Shown here piece by piece: positions 19,116 through 27,509 of a stretch of 64,000 nt of DNA. This stretch comes from Prado023 sp963700475 (GTDB lineage: Bacteria; Actinomycetota; Actinomycetes; S36-B12; CAIYMF01): contig CAVOXR010000014.1 of the NCBI GenBank assembly GCA_963700475.1, positions 186,001 through 250,000 of the forward strand, written 5' to 3'. A program made the position numbers and the translations under genes. The notes under the pieces are model-generated. The model ran no database searches, had not been told where the DNA came from, and saw only the letters and a program-made list of their open reading frames with translations. Within the stretch, counting starts at the first letter, position 1, and each line of letters opens with the position of its first letter.

Positions 19116-20957
19116 ATGCGCAGAAGGGGATGGGTCACCCTGATCCTCCTGGCGCCCCTGGCACTGATCGCCATCGGCACCCAGGTGGCGCTGCTGACGG
19201 GACTCGTCGGCGTCGCGCAGACCGCCCTCGCGGGGCGTGCCCGCGACAGCGCCGGCCTCGACCGGGGGATTGGGACCATCAGGACCGCCGCGAACATCCT
19301 GGACAGGACCTGGTCCTCCCCGGCCGCCCGGGCCCTCGAATACAACCCGATGACGCTGGGGGCGATGGACGACCTGCGTGCCTCGGTGCACGCGCTGGCT
19401 GTGAGCACCGAGGCGCTGGACCCACTCGCTGAGATCGGCACGGCGACCGTCGGCTTCGACGGAGAGCCGCCCATCGTCAACGGAGCGACCATCGACCCCC
19501 TGAAGGCCGCCGCACTCGCCGGGCCCGTCGCGGACGTCCACGCAGCCCTGGCGGCAACGGGCACTGCGTTGGCCGAGGTACAGGGATCGGGGCCACTCGG
19601 GCGGCCCGTCGGCGCGGTCGCCGACTCCATCGCCGGGTCGGTCGCGGACCTGACCCAACTGGCGGGGGCCGCCGAGATCGCGATGCCGGACGTCGCCGAG
19701 GCGCTCGGATCGACGGAGCCCAAGCGCTACCTGGTGGCGGCCCTCAACGACGCGGAGGCGTTCGGCTCCGGGGGTGCCCCCCTGTCGGCGTTCGTGGTGC
19801 AGGCGGACAAGGGGGCCCTGTCGGTCCCGATCTCCGGCCAGCTGGAGTCGAAGTTGTCGCCCAACAACCCCCCGATCGACTGGAAGCACGCGGGCGGGCC
19901 ACCGTGGTACCGGGAGGGCAAGCGGTACCCGTTCGTGAACTCGAACTTCCATCCCGACTTCGGCACCGCCTCGGTGGACATGCGCAGGGCGTGGGCCGCT
20001 CTGGGGTATCCCGAGGTGGACGGGGTCATCACCGTGGACATGAGCGCCCTGGCCTCGATCCTGGCCTGGACAGGCGCCGTCGAGTCGCCCGGCTTCGGGA
20101 CGATCAGCTCGGAGAACCTCCTGCGTACCGTCCTGGTGGACGCCTACCGGCAGTTCAACAGCCCTGAGGGCGTGATCGAGCGACATGCCCGCAACGAGGA
20201 GCTCACGAAGGCGCTCGTGAAGCACCTGACCCAGCCGCTGAATCTCATGTCCGCGGTCCGGGGCAGCATGGACGCGATCCCGCCCCGCCACATGCAGGCC
20301 TCGTTCGACGCCCCCTACCTTCAGGACGCCGTCGATGAGCTCGCAGCCGGTGGGGAGCTCGCACAGGGGACGGGCGACCTGATCGCTGTGCACTCGCAGA
20401 GCGCCCCCAACAAGCTCTCGGTGTTCCAGGATCGTCGCATCACCCAGGAGGTGCAGCTGACGGCCGAGGGCGGCGCCACGGTCCGCCGCACCGTCTCGTT
20501 CACCAATGCCGTCCCCGAGGGCCTGGAGGGCGATCCCACGACCTACGCCGGCTACCTCGCCCTGCGGGCACGTATGCGGGTGGCGTACCGGCTTCCGCTC
20601 ACGGCCACGGAGGCCCGGATCACCACGGGCAACTCCGTCTCACTCGTGCCCGTGGCCCGCACAGGCCCCTTCCCTGACGAACGGGGTGGGCAGGTGCTCT
20701 GGCAGGGCCACGAGACCGCGCCCGGTGACACCACGACCGTGGTGATGGAGTACTCCCTCCCCGCGGGAACCTTCGAGCCGGGGACCTACGAGGTCCACGC
20801 CGATCCGCAGGCATTGGCCCATCCGGCCGAGCTGAAGGTCAGAGTCCAGCCCGCGCCCGGAATGACCCTGCCCGCGACACCCGGGTGGACCGAGTCCGGC
20901 GCGGGCCTGGAATGGTCCGGGAACCTGGACCGCCCGGTGCACCTGACGGTCGGCTGA
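19116..20957 (+). CDS. DUF4012 membrane-anchored protein
   Basis: A 613-residue protein with one N-terminal membrane helix (VTLILLAPLALIAIG) and a large extracytoplasmic part. The central block matches DUF4012: RYLVAALNDAEAFGSGG, the mixed segment around ASVDMRRAWAALGYPEVDG and VITVDMSALASILAWTG. DUF4012 proteins are regularly found in polysaccharide gene clusters, but their activity is not established; the layout resembles LytR-CpsA-Psr proteins in having a short tail anchor, which is only a hint. The stop shares one base with the start of the following glycosyltransferase (TGATG). Confidence 0.85.
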   Translation: MRRRGWVTLILLAPLALIAIGTQVALLTGLVGVAQTALAGRARDSAGLDRGIGTIRTAANILDRTWSSPAARALEYNPMTLGAMDDLRASVHALAVSTEALDPLAEIGTATVGFDGEPPIVNGATIDPLKAAALAGPVADVHAALAATGTALAEVQGSGPLGRPVGAVADSIAGSVADLTQLAGAAEIAMPDVAEALGSTEPKRYLVAALNDAEAFGSGGAPLSAFVVQADKGALSVPISGQLESKLSPNNPPIDWKHAGGPPWYREGKRYPFVNSNFHPDFGTASVDMRRAWAALGYPEVDGVITVDMSALASILAWTGAVESPGFGTISSENLLRTVLVDAYRQFNSPEGVIERHARNEELTKALVKHLTQPLNLMSAVRGSMDAIPPRHMQASFDAPYLQDAVDELAAGGELAQGTGDLIAVHSQSAPNKLSVFQDRRITQEVQLTAEGGATVRRTVSFTNAVPEGLEGDPTTYAGYLALRARMRVAYRLPLTATEARITTGNSVSLVPVARTGPFPDERGGQVLWQGHETAPGDTTTVVMEYSLPAGTFEPGTYEVHADPQALAHPAELKVRVQPAPGMTLPATPGWTESGAGLEWSGNLDRPVHLTVG

Positions 20958-22070
20958 TGCGCATCGCCCTGCTCGGGACCCGCGGTGTGCCCGCGCGGTA
21001 CGGCGGCTTCGAGACCGCCGCGGAGGAGATCGGCCGCCGGCTCGTGGAGCGCGGCCACGACGTGGTGGTCTACTGCCGCAACCCCGGCCAGACCCAGACC
21101 GAGTTCCTCGGCATGCGACTGGTCAACCTCCCCGCCGTACGCCACCGGGCGGCCGAGACCCTGAGCCACACGGGCCTGTCCGTCGGGCATGCGATCGCCC
21201 GGGAGCATCCCGATGTCGCGATCGTCTTCAACGCCGCGAACGCGCCCTTCCTCCCCGCCCTGCGCGCAGCCCGGATCCCCGTGGCAGTACATGTCGACGG
21301 GCTCGAGTGGAAGCGCGCCAAGTGGGGCGTCCGGGCATCGGGCTACTACCGTTGGGCGGAGGCTCGCAGCGCCCGCTGGGCCGATGCCGTCATCGCTGAT
21401 GCCCAGGGGATCGCCGATCACCTGAGAGACGTGCACGGCATCCACGCCCGCTACATCCCCTATGGCGCCCCGATCGTGGCCCCGGACGCCACCCGGCTGG
21501 CCGAGGTCGGCGTCTCGGCGCGCCAGTACCACCTCGTGGTCGCGCGCTTCGAGCCCGAGAACCATGTCCGGGAGATCGTCGCAGGCTACGCCGCGTCGAG
21601 GGCACAGATGCCGCTGATCGTTGTCGGCGACGCCCCCTACGCCGATGACTACCGGGCCCAGGTCCAGGCGGCCGCCGGCGGCGACCCGCGCGTGCGGTTC
21701 CTGGGCAGCCTGTGGGACTCCGACCTGCTCGACGCCCTCTACGGGCACGCCTTGACCTACCTGCACGGGCACAGCGTCGGAGGGACCAACCCGTCGCTCC
21801 TGCGGGCCCTGGGTGCCGGCGCCCCGGTCTCGGCCTACGACGTGGTGTTCAACAGGGAGGTGGCCGGCGGCGCAGGCGTCTACTTCACGACCACCGAGGA
21901 CGTGGCCGCGCTGTGGCGGATCGACGGGCGCCGAGCGCGCCCCGGCGGCTGCGATCGAGCGCGGATCAGCTGGCCAGGCGGATGTGGCCACCCGCTACCG
22001 ATGGTCGGACGTGGCCGACGCCTACGAGCGGCTCGCGGGCGAGCTGCTCAGTACGCGCCGTGGCCGGTGA
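20957..22070 (+). CDS. GT4-like glycosyltransferase with DUF1972 N-terminus (one frameshift)
   Basis: The start is fixed by TGATG overlap with DUF4012. The protein begins IALLGTRGVPARYGGFETA, the DUF1972/rhamnosyltransferase signature, and continues with a GT-B fold ending in the donor site region GGTNPSLLRALGAGAPVSAYDV. Near 21926-21928 one surplus G shifts the frame; removing it gives an end AERAPAAAIERG...YRWSDVADAYERLAGELL and a stop at 22070, about 371 residues, the usual size for the family. As printed, the protein would run on in the wrong frame to 22135. Its corrected end overlaps the convergent sugar transferase by 23 bases. Confidence 0.85.
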
Positions 22071-23592
22071 TGACCGCCTTGGCCGTCTTGGCCAGGATGA
22101 CGACGTCCAGCGAGATCGACCAGGTCTCGATGTAGTGCAGGTCCATACGCATCCGGTCGTCCCAGGAGACCTCCTTGCGCCCGGAGATCTGCCACAGGCC
22201 GGTCATGCCCGGCTTCGTCAGGTGCCGGCGATGTTCCGCGTCACCCAGCAGAGCCAACTCATCGGGAAGCATCGGACGCGGACCGACCAATGACATGGAC
22301 CCGCTGATCACGTTGAACAACTGCGGCAGCTCGTCCATGCTCCAGCGCCGGAGCACCCCACCGACCCTGGTGACCCGCGGATCGTCTCGGTAACGGTCGG
22401 CCACCTCGTCGTCGAGGTCGCCGATCACGTCGTCGCGGATGGAGTCGGCCCCGACATGCATCGTGCGGAACTTGACGCACCGGAAGGTCTCGCCGGACCG
22501 CCCGATCCGGTCGCTGATGTAGAGGACCCGCCCCAACGAGTCGAACTTGATCGCGATCCCGATCAACAGGTAGACCGGGGCCAGGATCACGACGAGGGGG
22601 ACCGCGATCACCAGGTCGACGATCCGCTTGAGTGCACGCTTCGGCCCGGTCAGGCTCGGCTCGTCGAGGTGGATCAGGGGCAGCCCGGCGGCGGGCCGCA
22701 CGGACATGCGCGGGCCTGCCACGTCGGAGAGGATCGGGGAGACGAGCAGGTCGATCCGGGGCCCCTCGAGCCGCCAGGCGAGGCGCCGAAGCAGGGCGGG
22801 ATCGACGGCGGTGGACTCAGCCACCGCCACGGCATGGACGTTGTGGGCGTCGATCCAGTCCATGACGTCGTCGAGCCAGGCGTCCACGACGTGGTCGCGC
22901 GCGTCGGACCGGGAGTCGGCCACGCCCACCCGCGGGGGCTGGACGGTGCCGATCACCTTGAACCCGGCGACCGCGTCGGTCGCGAACGACTCGGACAGCG
23001 CGGCGCTGCGCAAGCGATCACCGACGATCAGCGTGCTCTGCTGGAACCGTCCCTCGAGACGCTGCCGGCCCAACCAGACGCGCAGCAACCACCGACCCAG
23101 CAGGACCAGCATCGTGCCGATCAACAGCGAGGGCAGGACCAGGCGCAGCGGCGGGGCTGACTTGGCGACGTAGGACGCGATCGCGATCGCGGCCAGCATC
23201 GTGACCCCGGCGTTCACGACCCGCTTGAACTCCTCGTTCCCGACGCCCAGGTACCTCGCCTCGTAGCCGCCACGCAGCAGGATCAGCAGCACCCACCACA
23301 CGATCATCGCCGCGCCGGTCAGGGGGGTCTCGACCTGGTCGATCAGGTAACCGGAGTTGATCATGACCGCGATGTAGAGGCTGATGCTCGTGCCCAGGAT
23401 GCCCAGGTCGAGCAGGAAGGCGCGGAAGGCCACGGAGAACATGGGGTCGACCTCGGAACGACCCCGTGCCTCGGGGCGCTCCACGACGGTGGCAACAGGG
23501 AGACGCCTCTCGGCCTCGTCCCCGGCAACGCGCAGCACCGGGGGCTTGGAGTCCCCAGCGCGAGCTTCTCTGCCTGCCATGCTGCCTGCCAT
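22048..23592 (-). CDS. Polyprenyl glycosylphosphotransferase (initiating sugar-1-phosphate transferase)
   Basis: About 514 residues. Four N-terminal membrane helices (about 45-150), a Rossmann-like CoA_binding_3 region (about 170-290), a fifth hydrophobic segment (IVDLVIAVPLVVILAPVYLL) and the bacterial sugar transferase domain with KFRTMHVGAD, RRWSMDELPQLFNVISG and VGPRPMLPDE. Enzymes of this WbaP/CpsE type put the first sugar-phosphate on undecaprenyl phosphate and thereby start exopolysaccharide repeat synthesis. Three in-frame starts lie close together (GTG 23604, ATG 23592, ATG 23580); 23592 is chosen for the GGAGG just upstream, but the choice is uncertain. Confidence 0.92.
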   Translation of the reverse strand: MAGSMAGREARAGDSKPPVLRVAGDEAERRLPVATVVERPEARGRSEVDPMFSVAFRAFLLDLGILGTSISLYIAVMINSGYLIDQVETPLTGAAMIVWWVLLILLRGGYEARYLGVGNEEFKRVVNAGVTMLAAIAIASYVAKSAPPLRLVLPSLLIGTMLVLLGRWLLRVWLGRQRLEGRFQQSTLIVGDRLRSAALSESFATDAVAGFKVIGTVQPPRVGVADSRSDARDHVVDAWLDDVMDWIDAHNVHAVAVAESTAVDPALLRRLAWRLEGPRIDLLVSPILSDVAGPRMSVRPAAGLPLIHLDEPSLTGPKRALKRIVDLVIAVPLVVILAPVYLLIGIAIKFDSLGRVLYISDRIGRSGETFRCVKFRTMHVGADSIRDDVIGDLDDEVADRYRDDPRVTRVGGVLRRWSMDELPQLFNVISGSMSLVGPRPMLPDELALLGDAEHRRHLTKPGMTGLWQISGRKEVSWDDRMRMDLHYIETWSISLDVVILAKTAKAVITGHGAY

Positions 23593-23744
23593 CTCCCCTC
23601 CCACCAGCGTAGACGGCCCAGCAAGTCACGAGACTAGACACCTGTGGCGCCGTTTCCAAGCCCAGCAGCCGGTTCGCGCCATCGAGGTTCGGGCGGTCGC
23701 GCCCGTCGAGGTGGGTATCCTGCACCCCTGACGAGGGAGGACAG

Positions 23745-25070
23745 ATGCCCGTTATCCGCCGTTTAGCGGTGTGCGCTGCCGTGGGTCTGGTGGTCATGGT
23801 GATGGCCGCCTGCACAGAGTCCTCCTCCGCCCCGGCTGACCCCAGTACCCCGAAGGCGGACCCGACGACGGTCGCCCCCGTCCCGGCGGGGGAGCCCGTC
23901 GCCCGGGAGCTGTTCGGCACGCACGTGGGCAACCTGGCCTCCGGGGCTGAGCCACTGCCGCCCACCGCCGGAGCGATCCGCCTCTGGGACTCGGGTGTGT
24001 CGTGGCGCCAGCTCGAACCGGTGGAGGGCCAGGTCGACTGGGCGCCCCTGGACTCCGCGGTGGCCCAGGCCGAGAAGATCGGCGTGGCGGACATCCAGTG
24101 GGTGCACGGGAGCCCGCCCCAATGGGCAGCACTGGATCCCGAAGCACCCGGCATCTACGGCCCCGGGACCTCCTCCGCGCCCGACCAGGAGGCCTACCTG
24201 CGCTTCCTGCGCCAGGTGGCAGAGCGGTACAAGGGCCGGATCACCTCGTACCAGGTGTGGAACGAGGCCAACATCAAGATCTTCTACCGCGGCAAGCCCG
24301 ACTACCTCGCTGAGCTGACCCTGCGGGCCAAGGAGGTCCTCGCCGAGGTCGATCCGGACGCGCTGCTGGTGGGGGCCAGCACGACGGTCCGCTCGGCAGG
24401 GCCGGTGAAGCCCTGGTACGGCAAGTACTCCGCGGCCCTGGCCGAGCGCGGGTGGCCGGTCGACGCCATGGCCGTGCACCTGTACCCGCTGGCCGACCAG
24501 GGCGCGGGAACGCGCGCGGCCTACCTGCGGCTCATGCGCGCGTGGCTGGCCGAGCGCGGCTGGACCGGCCAGCTCTGGGACACGGAGATCAACTACGGCG
24601 ACCGCCGCAGCTTCGCCAAGGAGGAGGTCGTCGTCCCCCAGGAGGTCGCAGCCGGGTGGGTGGCCCGCACCTACATCGACTCCCTGGCCCTCGGCGTCGA
24701 CCGCGTGTACTGGTACTCGTGGAACGACCACATCCTGGGGATCGACCAGGTGGACGCGCAGACCGGCGAGATCCTGCCCGCCGGCCAGGCCTACCTGACG
24801 GTGCAGGACTGGTTCGACGGGGCGTACTGGCAGGGGTGCACCGGCGAGCTCATGGAGCCGACCGGGGAAGACGGGGCGCTGACGACCTGCGATCTGGCCA
24901 CCGGGGACGGACTGCCGGCCCAGATCCTGTTCAGCCACAAGGGGCCCGCCACCATCCCGATGCCCGCGGGAGCGGCGCAGGTGTGCCGTCTGGACGGGAC
25001 CTGCGAACCCATTTCCGGGGACTCACTGAAGGTCACGGCCAACCCGATCCTCGTCCGCTTCTCGGGGTGA
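23745..25070 (+). CDS. Lipoprotein glycoside hydrolase, clan GH-A (first of two)
   Basis: 441 residues. The lipobox VMAAC (Cys near 23) follows a hydrophobic leader, so the protein is lipidated and held outside the membrane by a Ser/Pro linker. The catalytic part is a TIM barrel: RLWDSGVSWRQLEP, VWNEANIKIFYRG (acid/base Glu in NEAN, strand 4) and LWDTEINYGDRRS (likely nucleophile Glu, strand 7). This is typical of GH5/GH39-like enzymes; the exact family cannot be fixed by eye. GAGGGAGG precedes the ATG. Its place after an EPS initiating enzyme suggests trimming or release of the surface polymer. Confidence 0.85.
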   Translation: MPVIRRLAVCAAVGLVVMVMAACTESSSAPADPSTPKADPTTVAPVPAGEPVARELFGTHVGNLASGAEPLPPTAGAIRLWDSGVSWRQLEPVEGQVDWAPLDSAVAQAEKIGVADIQWVHGSPPQWAALDPEAPGIYGPGTSSAPDQEAYLRFLRQVAERYKGRITSYQVWNEANIKIFYRGKPDYLAELTLRAKEVLAEVDPDALLVGASTTVRSAGPVKPWYGKYSAALAERGWPVDAMAVHLYPLADQGAGTRAAYLRLMRAWLAERGWTGQLWDTEINYGDRRSFAKEEVVVPQEVAAGWVARTYIDSLALGVDRVYWYSWNDHILGIDQVDAQTGEILPAGQAYLTVQDWFDGAYWQGCTGELMEPTGEDGALTTCDLATGDGLPAQILFSHKGPATIPMPAGAAQVCRLDGTCEPISGDSLKVTANPILVRFSG

Positions 25071-25198
25071 GGCGACCACGGCTATGCCCGCGATAACGGG
25101 CACCTAACCCCGCGGCACGCCAGCACGGGGAGTTGACTGGTCCTCGTCGGCCGGGCACTGTGGCACCACCGATTCCGATCCAACCGTGGGGGGTCCAC

Positions 25199-26420
25199 AT
25201 GAGGTTGATGTTCAAAGCCCTGGTTCCGGCGCTCGCCGGCGGGCTGATCGTCACGATGGCACCCGCGGCCAGCGCCGCGCCGGTCGTCCCCGACTCGCTG
25301 TTCGGCCAGCATGTCTCGACGCTCCCGGGCGGCGTTCCCGGCACGCTGTCCAGCGTGGGCGCGATCCGACTGTGGGACAGCGGGGTCTCGTGGCGGGACC
25401 TCGAGCCGTCACGCGACGGCTACAACTGGGCTCCGCTTCTGGCTGCCGTCTCCAATGCGAAGACGCTGGGCGCCAGCGAGATCATGTACACGATGGGCGT
25501 GACCCCGCAGTGGGCGGCGTCCAACCCGAACTCGTCGAAGGCCCTGTACGGTCCGGGCTCCAACAGCCACCCGGCCAGCACCGCCGACTACGTGGACTTC
25601 ATCGACGACATGCTCAGGGCCGTCCCCGGGATCACCGCGGTCCAGATCTGGAACGAGGCCAACCTCCAGGACTTCTACCAGGGCACCCCGGCGCAGATGG
25701 CCGCAGCTGACCAAGGCGGCCGCACCGGTGATCCGAGCGCGCGGCGCGAAGGTGGTCGCGGCGAGCACCACGATGCGCAAGACCGGTCCGACCCAGAAGT
25801 TCGGCAAGAGCTACGGGGCCGCGATGAAGAAGGCCCGCGCCTGGTCGTCGGTCGATGTCCTGTCCGTGCACCTGTACCCGCCGGCCAAGGAGGGCCCGGC
25901 CACGCGGGTCGCCTACATCAAGAAGACCAAGAGCTACTACAGGAAGTACGGCGCCGGGAAGAAGCCGCTGTGGGACACGGAGATGAACTTCGGCGACCTT
26001 CGCAGCTACATGAAGGTCAAGCGGGCCTACACCGGCACCGCGGCGCAGACCTACGTGGCTCGCACCTTCATCGACTCAATGCGCTACGGCGTGCAGCGGG
26101 TGTTCTGGTACGGCTGGGACTTCAACGTGCTGGGCACGGCGATGACGCAGGGTGGGACCCTTCGTGAGGGCGGCGTCGCCTTCCAGGAGATCCGCTCCTG
26201 GATGTCGGGCAAGCAGTGGCTGGGCTGCAAGGTGAAGTCCTCGGTGACGCTCTGCAGGGTCGTCGGGCCGACGGGCGTGCAGTACATCGCCTACGCCTCG
26301 AAGGCCAAGACGATGAAGGTCCCGGCCGGGGTACGCGTCGTCGAGCTGCTGGATGGCACGCAGCAGTCGGTCGGTTCGACCTACCGGATCACGCAGCAGC
26401 CGGTGCTGCTGCGCGGCTGA
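25199..26420 (+). CDS. Secreted glycoside hydrolase, clan GH-A (second of two, one frameshift)
   Basis: A paralogue of the preceding gene. A signal peptide (ALVPALAGGLIVTMAPAASA) replaces the lipobox, so this copy is secreted free. The first frame holds SLFGQHVSTLPG, RLWDSGVSWRDLEP and IWNEANLQDFYQG; one surplus base near 25701-25703 moves the rest, KAAAPVIRARGAKVVAAS to the stop at 26420, into another frame. That part holds LWDTEMNFGDLRS and a small C-terminal beta domain with two Cys shared with the paralogue. Corrected length is 406 residues. The second half is fully conserved in motif and spacing, which argues for a sequencing error or a very recent mutation. Confidence 0.82.
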
Positions 26421-26432
26421 CCTGACACCCGA

Positions 26433-26478
26433 AACACCAGGGAGCCCCCGGCCGAGCGGTCGGGGGCTCCCTGGTGTT
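26433..26478. terminator. Bidirectional terminator between the glycoside hydrolase and dcd
   Basis: A perfect 18-base stem (26433-26450 with 26461-26478) and ten-base loop between two convergent genes. It is the strongest hairpin in the window. Confidence 0.92.
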
Positions 26479-26483
26479 GCGGG

Positions 26484-27050
26484 TTACTTCGGGTTCTGCG
26501 CGTACTGGGATGCCATCGGACCGGACTGGCCCACGTACTTGGAGTTGAGGTCCACGTGGCCGTAGGGGCGCTCGGCGGGGGCGTCCAGGGCGTGGAAGCT
26601 GAGCTGGCCGATGCGCATCCCCGGCCAGAGCTTGATCGGCAGGGTGGCCACGTTGCTCAGCTCGAGGGTGATCTGGCCCCGCGGCCAGCCGGGATCGACG
26701 AACCCCGCCGTGGCGTGGATCAGGAGCCCCAGCCGTCCGAGGCTGCTCTTGCCCTCCACCCGCGCGACCAGGTCGTCGGGCAGGCCGATCGCCTCGACCG
26801 TGGTTGCGAGCACGAACTCACCCGGATGCAGGATGAAGGCTGTGCCCTCGGCGACGCGGACCCGCTCGTTGAGGTCGGCCGGCTTGTCATAGGGGTCGAT
26901 GACCTCGGTCGTGTGGTTGCGGAACACGAGGAACTCCGGCCCGAGCCGCACGTCGACGCTCGCGGGCTGGATCTGCGCGTCGTCGAGTGGGTCGATGATC
27001 AGGCGCCCCTCGTCGAGCAGCCGTCGGATCGTGCCATCGGAGAGGATCAT
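26484..27050 (-). CDS. dcd: dCTP deaminase
   Basis: 188 residues, trimeric dUTPase-like fold, converting dCTP to dUTP (in actinobacteria often straight to dUMP). Motifs: MILSDGTIRRLL at the start, QPASVDVRLGPEF, the active-site stretch ARVEGKSSLGRLGLLIHATAGFV (split here as VEGKSSLGRLGL and IHATAGFVDPGW) and the C-terminal YGHVDLNSKYVGQSGP that folds over the active site. The family always begins MILSD, which fixes the ATG at 27050; no good ribosome site precedes it, so the message may be leaderless. Confidence 0.95.
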   Translation of the reverse strand: MILSDGTIRRLLDEGRLIIDPLDDAQIQPASVDVRLGPEFLVFRNHTTEVIDPYDKPADLNERVRVAEGTAFILHPGEFVLATTVEAIGLPDDLVARVEGKSSLGRLGLLIHATAGFVDPGWPRGQITLELSNVATLPIKLWPGMRIGQLSFHALDAPAERPYGHVDLNSKYVGQSGPMASQYAQNPK

Positions 27051-27097
27051 GCCCCGGATGCTATCGGCGGACTCAAGCGCCCCCGCGCACATCCCAG

Positions 27098-27176
27098 GAT
27101 CACGTCGGGTCTGCTGGGGTGTCTGGCTGATCACGTCGAGTCTCGACGAACGCGATCACCTCGAACCCGACGTGAT
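27098..27176. repeat. Intergenic palindromic element, copy B
   Basis: ATCACGTCGGGT (27099-27110) and its exact inverse ACCCGACGTGAT (27165-27176) enclose GATCACGTCGAGT (27129) and a tight 7-base palindrome CGTCGAG-T-CTCGACG (27134-27148). CGAACGCGATC inside is shared with copy A at 16239-16316. Confidence 0.5.
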
Positions 27177-27268
27177 GCGGCGCCGGTTCGCGCGGGGGTG
27201 GGGCGTTTGAGGCTGGGGCACCCGGTGGGGCATAATCTGGGCGTGTCGTCGAGGAGTCGGCGGTGCAC

Positions 27269-27339
27269 GCGGGTGTAGTTCAATGGTAGAACATCAGCTT
27301 CCCAAGCTGACAGTGCGGGTTCGATTCCCGTCACCCGCT
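27269..27339 (+). tRNA. tRNA-Gly (anticodon CCC)
   Basis: Acceptor GCGGGTG pairs with CACCCGC; D arm with GTTCAATGGTAGAAC; anticodon stem TCAGC/GCTGA around TTCCCAA, giving anticodon CCC for GGG codons; T arm GCGGGTTCGATTCCCGT. The CCA end is not encoded. About 71 bases, normal for tRNA-Gly. Confidence 0.96.
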
Positions 27340-27340
27340 C

Positions 27341-27377
27341 TCATGGTGGAGGCCCCCTCGTGGGGCCTTCGCCATGA
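27341..27377 (+). terminator. Terminator hairpin of tRNA-Gly
   Basis: TCATGG/CCATGA outer stem and GGCCCC/GGGGCC inner stem begin two bases after the tRNA. Confidence 0.75.
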
Positions 27378-27430
27378 GGGCGGAAGACCATGGAATCGGG
27401 AGGAGCGGCCGCCCAGCGGACGCGACGGAT

Positions 27431-27448
27431 CCCGTCACCCGCTCTCAT
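27431..27448 (+). repeat. Duplicated 3' end of tRNA-Gly
   Basis: Eighteen bases (CCCGTCACCCGCTCTCAT) are identical to 27327-27344, the last part of the tRNA plus five flanking bases, 104 bases downstream. It could be a relic attachment site or a decayed second tRNA. The rest of 27378-27509 shows nothing else I can name. Confidence 0.65.
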
Positions 27449-27509
27449 CTCACCTCATGGCTCTCACCTCCTGGGATCTCCGGGTCGCGTTTCCTGAGAG
27501 ACTGCCCCC

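Noticed and set aside
27341..27509. Integrated element next to tRNA-Gly
   Set aside because: Only 86 bases separate the duplicated ends and no coding sequence lies between; at most a scar.
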